In this document: piece by piece, positions 8,842-17,800 of the stretch
Position numbering within the stretch: position 1 is the first letter of the stretch
How the letters are laid out: the number at the start of each line of letters is the position of its first letter
Position numbers and translations under genes: made by a program
NCBI GenBank assembly: GCA_030055235.1
Contig: JASGUW010000147.1
Coordinates: forward strand, 1 to 45,430
From: Bacillota bacterium
GTDB lineage: Bacteria > Bacillota > Clostridia > Saccharofermentanales > Fastidiosipilaceae
Direction: 5' to 3'
DNA length: 45,430 bases
The notes under the pieces: model-generated
Databases searched by the model: none
Seen by the model: the letters and a program-made list of their open reading frames with translations, nothing else
Told to the model about the DNA's origin: nothing

Positions 8842-8850
8842 TGGTATAAT
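8842..8850 (+). promoter_or_regulatory. Extended -10 promoter of mltG, predicted leaderless
   Basis: TGGTATAAT at 8842-8850 is a perfect extended -10 (TG-n-TATAAT). The ATG of mltG starts at 8857, six bases after the box, which is where transcription would begin. No Shine-Dalgarno can fit. No good -35 is present at 17 bp, as is common with extended -10 promoters. Confidence 0.65.
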
Positions 8851-8856
8851 CCCTCC

Positions 8857-10230
8857 ATGGTCTCTAAGAAAGTCAGCCGCACGGCAGGTGTTCTGCTCGT
8901 TTTCCTGCTTCTGGTCGCCGCCCTGGGTGCCGGCCTGGTGCTTGGCTATACCTATATCCTGAAGCAGACCGACCGTTTCGCCGCCTATGATGCCGCGATT
9001 GAGGCGCGCGACAATCCCACGCCCACACCCACGCCGCTGCCGACCAATGAGGCGGGTGAGACCCAGACCCAGCCTATCGACATTCTGGCACCGACGCCGG
9101 CGCCGACCTATGTCGCGGATCAGGCGGACGTGCTGGTTGACGAGCATACACCGGGCGCCGTCATGCTGTTCATCGAGCGCGGTGACAGTCCCGACGACAT
9201 CGCCGAGCGCCTCTACAATCTTGGCGTCATTGAGAACCGGCCGCTGTTCAAGCTGCTGTCCAAGTTCAACGGCTTTGACGCTCTCTATCAGGCGGGCACG
9301 CACTATGTCAGGCGTGGCATGACCTATGACGCCGTGATGTACACGCTGACGCAGAAGCCGCAGCGCCTGCGTGTGCGCTTCCCGGAGGACCTGACCTATC
9401 CGGAGTTCAAGGCGACGCTGCAGAAGAACAACATCGTCTTCGATGAGGCGGAGATGGATCGCCTGGTCGAGGATCCGCGCACCTTCCTTGACTACGGCTT
9501 CGTCCAGGGCCTGCCGACCATGAATCCTGAGCTGGTTGCGGCCTATCCCTCGCTCGAGCAGCGCACCTGGCCGCTGCAGGGCTATCTCTTCCCGGACACC
9601 TACGATTTCGACCTGAATACGGACGCAGAGGAGATTTTGCGTACCTTACTTGACAACTTTGACCGCAAAATCACGCAGAAACACTACGATCGCGCAGAAG
9701 AAATGGGGCGCTCCTTCGACACCATCATGACCATAGCCTCCATCATCCAGATGGAAAGCGGCGTCTATGAGGATATGGCGAAGGTCTCCCGTGTCTTCCA
9801 CAACCGCCTGAACAACGAGGATCGCCTGCAGTCCTGCGCCACCATCAACTATCTGCGCAAACTGAATGGCCTCAAGCCGGTCTTCATCGTCTCAAACGCT
9901 GACATGGCGATCGAGTCGCGCTACAACACCTATCTGGGCCCCTGGCTGCCGCCCGGGCCCATCTGCTCGCCCTCGCTGAATGCCATCATGGCGGCGCTCT
10001 ACCCCGACATCGATTCCCCGAACCTCTATTACTTCGCGGCGAAGGGCGATGGAACGAACGCCTTTGCCAGCACGCTGGAGGAGCATGAGGCCAACATCGC
10101 CCGCTATCTTGAGCCCCTCCAGCAGCAGGCGGAGGCTGAAGGAAAGGCGAGCTATACTCCGCGGCCAACGGCTGCGGACGGTGAACCCCAGCAGGGTGAC
10201 GGTGAGGAAGGAGCTATCGGCGGTGCCTGA
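8857..10230 (+). CDS. mltG: Endolytic murein transglycosylase MltG
   Basis: A 457-residue membrane-anchored lytic transglycosylase that cuts nascent peptidoglycan strands at the outer face of the membrane. Visible: a single transmembrane anchor at residues 11-33, a Pro/Thr-rich linker near 53-85, a LysM-like region from about 100, QGYLFPDTYDF near 241, and the catalytic segment IASIIQMESG with Glu300. The segment YNTYLGPWLPPGPICSPSL corresponds to the conserved YNTY...LPPGPI-x-x-P motif. The family-typical LQSDPT is LQSCAT here. Start ATG 8857 directly follows a TATAAT box, suggesting a leaderless mRNA. It overlaps the U32-family gene by 8 bases. Confidence 0.95.
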   Translation: MVSKKVSRTAGVLLVFLLLVAALGAGLVLGYTYILKQTDRFAAYDAAIEARDNPTPTPTPLPTNEAGETQTQPIDILAPTPAPTYVADQADVLVDEHTPGAVMLFIERGDSPDDIAERLYNLGVIENRPLFKLLSKFNGFDALYQAGTHYVRRGMTYDAVMYTLTQKPQRLRVRFPEDLTYPEFKATLQKNNIVFDEAEMDRLVEDPRTFLDYGFVQGLPTMNPELVAAYPSLEQRTWPLQGYLFPDTYDFDLNTDAEEILRTLLDNFDRKITQKHYDRAEEMGRSFDTIMTIASIIQMESGVYEDMAKVSRVFHNRLNNEDRLQSCATINYLRKLNGLKPVFIVSNADMAIESRYNTYLGPWLPPGPICSPSLNAIMAALYPDIDSPNLYYFAAKGDGTNAFASTLEEHEANIARYLEPLQQQAEAEGKASYTPRPTAADGEPQQGDGEEGAIGGA

Positions 10231-11500
10231 TTCAGGCGAAGTTCCCCAGCTCCCCGTAGTTTCCCGGCTTCCCGAAATCCTTGCTCCCGCCGGCGACCTC
10301 GTCAAACTCCAGGCCGCGCTCGCCTGGGGCGCCGACGCCGTCTATCTGGCCGCCGGCGACTATGGCCTGCGCGCCGCTCATACCGCCTTTTCTCCGGAGG
10401 ACCTGGTGCAGGCTGTCGGCCTGGCGCATCGGGCCGGCGCCGCCGTCCGAGTGACCCTGAATATCCTGGCCCGCCCCGGTGACCTGGCCCCGCCGCTGGA
10501 GGCCGCGATCGACGCGATCCGCGACGCCGGTGCCGACGCTGTCATCGTCGCCGACCCGGCGCTGCTGCTGCGGGTGCGCCGCCGCGCTCCGGAGCTGGCA
10601 ATCCACATCTCGACGCAGATGTCGGTATCAAATGCCGAGACGGCGCGGTTCTGGGCGGATCAGGGGGCGGAGCGCATTGTACTGGCGCGCGAGCTGACGC
10701 TGGACGAAATCGCGGCGATTTACCGGGAGGTCGGGGACCAGGTGGAGCTTGAGGCCTTCGTCCACGGTTCCATGTGCGTCGCCTGGTCCGGACGCTGCCT
10801 GCTTTCGGACGCGATGACAGGCCGCGGCGCCAATCGCGGCGCCTGTGCCGGTTCCTGCCGCTGGTCCTATGCTCTGGTGGAGGAAAAACGCCCGGGCGAG
10901 GCCTGGCCCATCGAGGAGGATGGCCACGGTACCTATCTCCTGAGTTCGCGCGACCTTTGCCTTATTGAGCATGTGCCGCAGCTGATTGAGGCGGGGATTT
11001 CGGCATTCAAGATTGAGGGAAGGGCGCGAAGTGCCGCCTACGCGGCCGTGGCAACGGGCGCCTACCGTCGTGCCGTGGATTTGTGGGCGGCCGTCGGGAC
11101 GGATAGCTGGCGTGTTGACCCCGACTGGCTGCTGGATCTTGAGAGTCTGCCGCACCGCCCCTACGACACGGGTTTTTACTTTGCGCGGCCGGAGCAGGAG
11201 GCCAGGCTCAGCCCCGCCGTGCGTCAGCTGCAGCCGGCGGTCTGGTACGGGCGTGTTCTGGCGGACGATGCCTTCGCGGGGCAGGGGACGGGGCTGGCCT
11301 GCCTGCAGACGAGCCGGCTCAGGCTGGGGGACGAGGTCACGCTGCTGCGGCCGGACGGGAGCCGGGAGAGCTTTGCAGTGACACGTATTTTGGATGAGGA
11401 AGGGCGGGAAATCCCCGCGACGCCGCACCCGATGATGCGCTTTCGCCTGCCGGACGCCCCGGCGGCGCCGGAGCATTCACTGTTGCGCAGCGGAATCTGA
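10223..11500 (+). CDS. U32 peptidase-family protein, probable tRNA hydroxylation (TrhP-like)
   Basis: A 425-residue protein with the U32 core: EILAPAGDLVKLQAALAWGADAVYL at the N-terminus, IHISTQMSVSN near 127-137, and the cysteine set Cys185, Cys192, Cys208 and Cys212 in HGSMCVAWSGRC and NRGACAGSCRW. Those four cysteines are the family's metal/Fe-S type ligands. Bacterial members (TrhP/YegQ, YrrN/YrrO) take part in 5-hydroxyuridine formation in tRNA; others were annotated as collagenases. In Bacillus mltG (yrrL) precedes yrrM-yrrN-yrrO, so mltG next to this gene fits TrhP; the methyltransferase gene trmR and the second U32 gene are missing here. GTG 10223 was chosen for AGGAAGGAG at 10204-10212. 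Confidence 0.88.
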   Translation: MPDSGEVPQLPVVSRLPEILAPAGDLVKLQAALAWGADAVYLAAGDYGLRAAHTAFSPEDLVQAVGLAHRAGAAVRVTLNILARPGDLAPPLEAAIDAIRDAGADAVIVADPALLLRVRRRAPELAIHISTQMSVSNAETARFWADQGAERIVLARELTLDEIAAIYREVGDQVELEAFVHGSMCVAWSGRCLLSDAMTGRGANRGACAGSCRWSYALVEEKRPGEAWPIEEDGHGTYLLSSRDLCLIEHVPQLIEAGISAFKIEGRARSAAYAAVATGAYRRAVDLWAAVGTDSWRVDPDWLLDLESLPHRPYDTGFYFARPEQEARLSPAVRQLQPAVWYGRVLADDAFAGQGTGLACLQTSRLRLGDEVTLLRPDGSRESFAVTRILDEEGREIPATPHPMMRFRLPDAPAAPEHSLLRSGI

Positions 11501-11623
11501 AGCGGCGCTGTTTTGAGCGAATATCCGCTTGAGTCCTGAAATTGAGCCCAGGTTATAGGTGGATTACTGCTGTGAGTTTTATGCTTGCAGTTGCAGTTTA
11601 GTCTTTCCGTTTTCAAACGACTA

Positions 11624-11659
11624 AAAGGGGCTGTCTCATTCTTTTGAGACAGCCCCTTT
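11624..11659. terminator. Bidirectional intrinsic terminator
   Basis: Perfect 15-bp arms AAAGGGGCTGTCTCA (11624-11638) and TGAGACAGCCCCTTT (11645-11659), loop of 6, with A-run on the left and T-run on the right. It lies between the convergent U32-family gene and the surface protein gene and would serve both. Confidence 0.95.
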
Positions 11660-11690
11660 AAACTCATAAACGATCCGGATCGAAAATTAC

Positions 11691-13760
11691 CTATGGTAAG
11701 ACCGAAATCGTCGTCTGTTGAGTTACCTTCTGGCCGGATGAATCATAGATATCGACGCCTATGGTATATGTGTCAGGCGTCACCGGTGTCCATGGATAGA
11801 TGTTCGAAAAAACCGGATCTTTCCTGAAGTTCACCCGACTGCCGTTAGAACGCAAAGCAAAGAACTGGTATTTGTAAGGTTCTACACCACCCTCTCCACG
11901 GGCTGCGAGATTAATCGTTTGACCAAGTCTATACGTATCCGACCAGCCGGCGCGGAACACGGCAACGCTTAACCGTGGTTTGGCTTCTCCTGAAACGGTA
12001 ATCCTCTTCTCCTGATTCACTTTTTTGCCGTTTGCATCATAGACATCGACGCCTAAGGTATATGTGTCAGGAGTCACGGGAGTCCAGGGGTAGATGTTCG
12101 ATGAGACCGGAGTCCTCCTGAAGTTCACGCGACTGCCATTGGAGCGCAGGACATAGAACTGATACTTATAAGGCGCTGTTCCGCCTTCGCCTCTGGCGGC
12201 AAGATTGATGGTGTCTCCAATTTCATAGGTGTCCGACCAACCGGCACGGAATACCGCGATACGCAGCGGTTCGACCGTTGAGGCAAGTACAGTGACCGGT
12301 TTTTCCTGATTCACTACATTGCCTGCGGCATCTTCGACACTGACACCGACCTTGTATGTATCCGGAGTCACAGGATTCCAGCTGAAAGTATTGTTGGATG
12401 CATAATCGCGCAGGATGACCTTCAAACCATCGGAACCGAAAACGTAGAACTGGTAGCGATACGGAGCCTTTCCATCCTCGGCTCGTGCGGCGAGAGCGAC
12501 CGTTTCGTCAACGGTGTAAGTCTCCTTATTACCGGTACGGAATACTTCTATCCGGGGACCTGCAGCAGACGTAATCTGGATGGTACAGCTGGCCTGCACA
12601 GTTGTCTGGCCTTCACCCGCAACAGCACCTGAAGCTTTAACGGTTATAGTTGCGGTTCCGGCCGTTACCCCTGTAACGGTGCCCGTATCAGACACCGTTG
12701 CAACTGCTTCATTGTTTGAAGACCACTCGACCCTTGTATCCTCGGCAACAACAGGAAGAACTGTAGCATTCAGCTGCAGGCTTTCTCCTATCTCCATTGT
12801 TGCTTCTGTTTTATCAATTTCTACAGCTGATACGGGAACAGGGGTATAGTCCGATTTAAATACTTTACTGCTCCTGCCATCGGATATGCATGCGTAAATA
12901 TTTCCGGTCTTATCCAATGCCATTCCTTCAATATATGAATCATGTAAAATCCAATCGCAGTTGTACGTATTCCAATCTGCATCCTGAGGGATAAACTGAA
13001 CGATACCGCTGTTTCTGAAATTGACTGTGACACGTCCTTTATGGTCGACTGCGATATTCTCTGTATAAATCCCTTTTACAATACCGGTAGAATATTTGTG
13101 CCAAACCCCATCCGTGGTTCGTTTCCAGAAATAGCTTGTTTGTATAGTTGAGCTGCTGCCATTTTGCTCAATAACATATATGTTGCCCTTGCTGTCTATG
13201 GCAAGATCCGTCGGATTCAAATGATTGTCATAGAGAGGAATTTCTTTTACATAAGAAAAATCCGAGAATTTATATTGGTGTAACTTCCTTGTTCCTCCCG
13301 GCATTGTTATTGTATATAGATATTCGCTTTGCGGATCGATGGCAAAACTTACAATTGCCCCCTTGTCCAGATTCCAGGCACTATAATTGATATCATAATT
13401 ACCATCTCTGTAGTGGTAACAGAAAAGGCATGATGTATTACTATAGTATCCCGTAAATGAGAAAAGACAGTCATTGTCCCTATCAATTACGATCTTGGAA
13501 ACGTACGGTGAAGCATTTTCCCCTGTAAATATTTTGGCTCCGTTCTTATAGAGAGCGATCCGCTTGTTACTACCCGTACCGTCTTCGGTGCCCGCAATTA
13601 TGCTGCCGTCTTCACTTACAGCTATACCCCGATCTCCTCCCGCAGCTAAGATCTGAACAAACGGTCCGGCGGCACTCACTTTGGCTGGTAACACTATTAA
13701 CGCCATTAGGATTGCTGATAAACACACTATTGCTGAGTGTACTTTTGGGTTCTTATACAT
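11691..13760 (-). CDS. Secreted surface protein: propeller-like domain, Big_2 domain, three Ig-like repeats
   Basis: A 689-residue exported protein. A signal peptide occupies residues 1-30 (basic start, hydrophobic core, cut near VSA-AG). Residues about 35-305 contain repeated short motifs such as IAVSEDGSIIAG, LAIDSKGNIYV, IAVDHKGRVTV and MALDKTGNIYA, the pattern of a beta-propeller (NHL/two-component-regulator type). Residues 308-397 are a bacterial Ig-like Big_2 domain (VEWSSNNEAVATVSDTGTVTG). Residues 402-492, 499-589 and 597-687 are three copies of a module with PYKYQF, W-x-PVTPDTY and VDVYD, close to triple-tyrosine/Ig-like modules of clostridial cell-wall proteins. No LPXTG or SLH anchor is seen, so it may be released. 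Start 13760 has GAAGGGA about 9 bases upstream. Base composition is clearly more AT-rich than the neighbours, suggesting acquisition. Confidence 0.85.
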   Translation of the reverse strand: MYKNPKVHSAIVCLSAILMALIVLPAKVSAAGPFVQILAAGGDRGIAVSEDGSIIAGTEDGTGSNKRIALYKNGAKIFTGENASPYVSKIVIDRDNDCLFSFTGYYSNTSCLFCYHYRDGNYDINYSAWNLDKGAIVSFAIDPQSEYLYTITMPGGTRKLHQYKFSDFSYVKEIPLYDNHLNPTDLAIDSKGNIYVIEQNGSSSTIQTSYFWKRTTDGVWHKYSTGIVKGIYTENIAVDHKGRVTVNFRNSGIVQFIPQDADWNTYNCDWILHDSYIEGMALDKTGNIYACISDGRSSKVFKSDYTPVPVSAVEIDKTEATMEIGESLQLNATVLPVVAEDTRVEWSSNNEAVATVSDTGTVTGVTAGTATITVKASGAVAGEGQTTVQASCTIQITSAAGPRIEVFRTGNKETYTVDETVALAARAEDGKAPYRYQFYVFGSDGLKVILRDYASNNTFSWNPVTPDTYKVGVSVEDAAGNVVNQEKPVTVLASTVEPLRIAVFRAGWSDTYEIGDTINLAARGEGGTAPYKYQFYVLRSNGSRVNFRRTPVSSNIYPWTPVTPDTYTLGVDVYDANGKKVNQEKRITVSGEAKPRLSVAVFRAGWSDTYRLGQTINLAARGEGGVEPYKYQFFALRSNGSRVNFRKDPVFSNIYPWTPVTPDTYTIGVDIYDSSGQKVTQQTTISVLP

Positions 13761-14833
13761 TTTGTAATAATCCCTTCTGAAACTCCGTCGGAATGTTCGC
13801 GCCGACGAATGCTTAATCTGATGGTTCTCCAACTCCCAGTATCCGCTGATTTTACGGTCTTCGTCATAGTCCTGAGAACCCTGTAGACCAAGCCTGCCAC
13901 TGCTAATGCCGTAATCAGCAGCTTGATTGTCATAATTCTTCACATAGTTGATTCCCACCTCATGTCTTATAAAATTGTCAGAAAAAACCACCTTTCCCTG
14001 ACATAATTCGCAGTTTCTATAGCTGCAAATTATCATCTGCCGTATGTTTTCTTTCGGATGATTTTACACTGGAAACTACTCGTAATCCCCAACTAATTTG
14101 AAGAATCGCCTGACATCAACGATTTTCTCCTTTCTGAAAGTCGCGAACCTGAAGATTCCTGTTGTCGGCGCAAGCCACAAAACCTCGCCATTTCGTCTTG
14201 TACACACAAATCGAAATTTTGTGCATCGCATACTCTACCCACTAATCCAGACATATGGATTCACTGGAAACGTGGCTGTTGCCGACTGTTTAGAGCGAGT
14301 CAGGCAGGAGAAAGAGAGATCTGTGACTTTCAGTACAGAATCCAATTCGCACTAATTTGTTCTGGAGCGGATTCACTTGTCCTTATGGGAATAGTCGTGT
14401 CCAAACTGGAGATGATTCTCAGAAAGCAGCCTTGAACCTTGGAAGATTCACCGCATGAAGAGCAGGGAGGGAGCAGTAACAACTGTCGTCCGAGCAACAT
14501 TCTTGTTGTACTCGGAAAATCTGACAAAAGTGCTGTTCACAGCATGATTAGCCAGGTCAAAGGATGCTGCTGCAGCAGTTCCAGGTGGATCCTATAGGAT
14601 TGCCATAAGCAAGGGCAGCTCAAGCATAGAAACTACTGGCTTCTGGACACTTTTCCTTCCAAGCCCAACATTGTTCCCTGCGTAGACACGCAAATTCAGC
14701 GGGCAATACGGGAGAAAGCACCCGTTAGTTTTTGAGCTGCCATGTAATACATGAAAAATCGATCAAACGTCCCTGACAGCTGAATGCCGTGGCCGTCTTC
14801 TGTTGTCTGGATGGGGAAGTCATGTCAGAACAG
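13761..14833. other. Gene-free spacer, AT-richer
   Basis: The reading frame of the surface protein stays open to 14036 but lacks a signal-peptide-compatible start there, so it is not counted as coding. An 85-codon plus-strand frame at 14098-14355 has no ribosome binding site or recognisable motif and is not called. Nothing else with coding or RNA character was seen. Confidence 0.55.
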
Positions 14834-14892
14834 CGCTGCTCTTTTGCGACTGAATCAGAGCACCGCTGCTCTTTTGCGACTGAATCAGAGCA
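14834..14892. repeat. 30-bp direct duplication over the stop codon of the CPBP gene
   Basis: The stretch beginning CGCTGCTCTTTTGCGACTGA occurs at 14834-14862 and again at 14864-14892. The stop codon of the minus-strand coiled-coil/CPBP gene (14885-14887) lies inside the second copy, so the duplication has copied its 3' end into the downstream spacer. AGAGCA and TGCTCT within it form a 6-bp hairpin on the minus strand. Confidence 0.9.
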
Positions 14893-17800
14893 GCAGGAGG
14901 GGCAGCAGGGCCACCAGAATCAGAATCAGGAAGGCTACCATGAAGAGCGGGCCGGGCCAGCTCTCTTCAATGCGGCGCTCATCACTGTATGGCGAACGCT
15001 TGCGGCGGGCGCGTTTGCGCTCAATGCGCTCCTCGGGGTCGTCAAGGGTGAACCAGTGGCGCTGCTTCTCGGGCAGGGCGGCGATGATACGCGCCTCCTC
15101 GTCTTCGAAGGGCAGCTCAAAGGCGGCATAACGGGCAGCCACCCGCAGTCCGAAGGGCAGGCTGATGATGAGGCCGACGACGAGCAGCAGGAGGGCCGAA
15201 AGAATGCCGGGTGCCAGAGGACCCGCCACAGTCCCGGAGAGAAAGCGATGGACCGTGGTGTATGCCGGTGTGGCGGCGAAATACCATGTAATGCTCATCA
15301 TGATGTGGCAGCCGATCGCAGGATAGAGAGAGTTGCTGCGGCCGCGCAGCCAGCCCAGCAGCAGGGCGACCGCGAACGCGGTCAGGGCGTGGCCGACATC
15401 GCCGCGGTAAAGGACATAGGCGAGAGCCTGCAGGACGGCTGCCAGATTGGCATTGCCACCGCGGCGCAGATCTGACTGCAGGAGGCCACGGAAGAGGAAC
15501 TCTTCTGAACTTGATTTTACGATGCAGATGACAAGCAGTATCAGGAGGATGTCCGGGATACCGCCCGGCTTCGGAACTGTCGGCAGCAGCGGTGCCACAT
15601 CCTCAATGCCGACCAGCGTCTGCAGCTCCAGAATCAGGCGGTCCAGGCCGAAGATGGCAAGACCGGCGGGCAGGCCGAGCAGGCTGGCTGAGAGCATGGT
15701 GCGACCGCCGCCATTGCTGGCAGCACCTATCAGGCGGCTGGGCAGATGGAAGACCTTCAGTGTCAATAGACCCGGAAGTAAGAGGGCCAGGACGGAGACG
15801 GCGAGGCCCGTGACCAGCCAGCTGTAGCTGCCAAGGAAGCCTTCGAGACGCGCACCGCTAAAGCGGTCCCACCAGAGCAGGTGGATCCCTAAGAGAGCGA
15901 CGGCGGAGACGAGGAGGGCAAAGCCACCGTAATGGCGATAGGGGGAGACGAGGCGCAGCAGGGCGAGGGTGAACGGACGGTAGCGCCGCTCGGGAAGCAT
16001 CTCGTCATCATCAAGATAGAGCTCTTCTTCAAACTCTTCTTCAAACTCTTCGTCAAAAGCTTCTTCGATCTCTTCAGTGCTTTCCGGCTCCGGCTCGGGC
16101 TCGGGTTCGGGTTCCGGCTCGGGTTCCGGTGCAGGTTCCGGTTCCGGCACAGGCTCGGGTTCGGAATCTTCTTCGCGTCCGGCATCTGTTTCTGTCGGTC
16201 GGCTGTCGTCCAACTCCTCTTTCTCCACGGCAGGCTCGGAGACGGCCGCAGATGCAGGCACGATCTCAGTCTCGCGTTCTGTCTCATCGACTTCGGGGAG
16301 TGTTACGGCACTGCTGGGCTCGGCAGCGGTTCCGCTGTCGGTTTCCGGAACGGCTTCTACTTCAGTGATCGTGGCTTTGGCAGTGGTTTTGGCCTCAGGA
16401 CCTGCAGATGGCGTCTCCTTTGTGGAAGTCCTGGTGGCAGCGACGGCCGCTTCCATGACAGCGCCGATGGGCCTGGTTGTCCGGGTTGAGATAGCAACAG
16501 GCGGGCTGCCACTTGTCTTCCGGCTGCTGCGGCGCTCGGCGGCGGTGCGCTGTTTGGCGCGTTCCTCCAGGCGGGCAATGTCCTCGGCGACGCGGCGCTG
16601 GCGCTCGCGCTCCTCTTCGGCGGCGCGGCTCTGGACGGTACTTGTCTCAGGCTGCGTTTCTGCCTCATAAGTCGCAAAGAGTGATTCAAATTCGATGGGA
16701 TTGTAGTGCGGCTGCACAGGAACGCTGCGCAGCTCGCCGCTGCGGGCGCGTTGGCGGCGCAGTTCGCTGCGTGAAGGGGTGACGGGAGTTTGAGGCTTGC
16801 TGCCGATTTCGTTCTGGCTCAGGGGATTGACCTGGCGCGCACCGCGCAGCACCCGGGCCACGGGCGGATTGACACGGGCTTTGCGTCTGCCTTCAGGAGT
16901 AGCTGTCCGCGGATCGCGTGGACGGCCGGCGGTATCGCGGGGCATTTGGGCGCTGGCCTGGCGACGACGCTCTTCGCTCAGAGAAAGATTGGCTTCGCCT
17001 TCCGTCAGAGAGGTATTGCGCAGGAAGTCAGGGATGTCACCCGAACTGCGTTCGTAGAAGTCCGCGGAGAAGATGGGATCAAGCGGCTGCCGGCGGCGGA
17101 GCTGATCCTCAGGAACCGGAATCAGGGTCAGTTTCCTGGTGATACGTGGAGCCGGGATGCGCGAAGGTGACGGATCGCTGCTGATGCTCTGGCGGATCTG
17201 GGGCAGCTCGCGCAGGGCACGGATGCCGTGTCGGCTCTTTTCGGCGAACTCGTGCGGCTTGATGGGCAGGGAAGGGGCACGTACAGCAGCCACGGGCTTG
17301 TCAGGACGTACGTTGGCAGGAGCAGGCGGGCGCTGCTCAGGGCGCGGCTGGGGTAACTCTGGTCCAGAAGTTGGTGCCGGTGCCGGTGCCGGTGGCTTGG
17401 GCGGGGCAGAGTGAACCTGTTCCTGTTCCAGACGCAGGCGCTCAGAACGGCGGCGGGGCCGGGAGATTTCCTCCTCAAACTGGATACCGTCGGGTGTCCG
17501 GGGCCTTGTTTCGGTGGTTGCGGACGGAGTCGCTGCGGTCATTGTCTTCGCCTGAAGATTGGCTGCAAGTTCCTGCTCGCGTGCGGCAAGCTCCCGTTCA
17601 CGTGCGGCAAGTTCCCGTTCACGTGTGGCAAGTTCGTGTTCGCGTATAGCTTCGGCACTGCGGCGCTGTTCTGCGCCAACTTCCGTTTCCTGGCGCGCGC
17701 CAGTTTCTGTCTCCTGGTGCGTGGCAACATCTGCTTTGTAGCGTGCGGCAGCTTCGGCTTCACGACGCGCAGCAGCTTCGGCTTCGCGCGCGGCGGCCTC

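Noticed and set aside
14098..14355. An 85-codon gene in the spacer after the surface protein
   Set aside because: No ribosome binding site, no motif.
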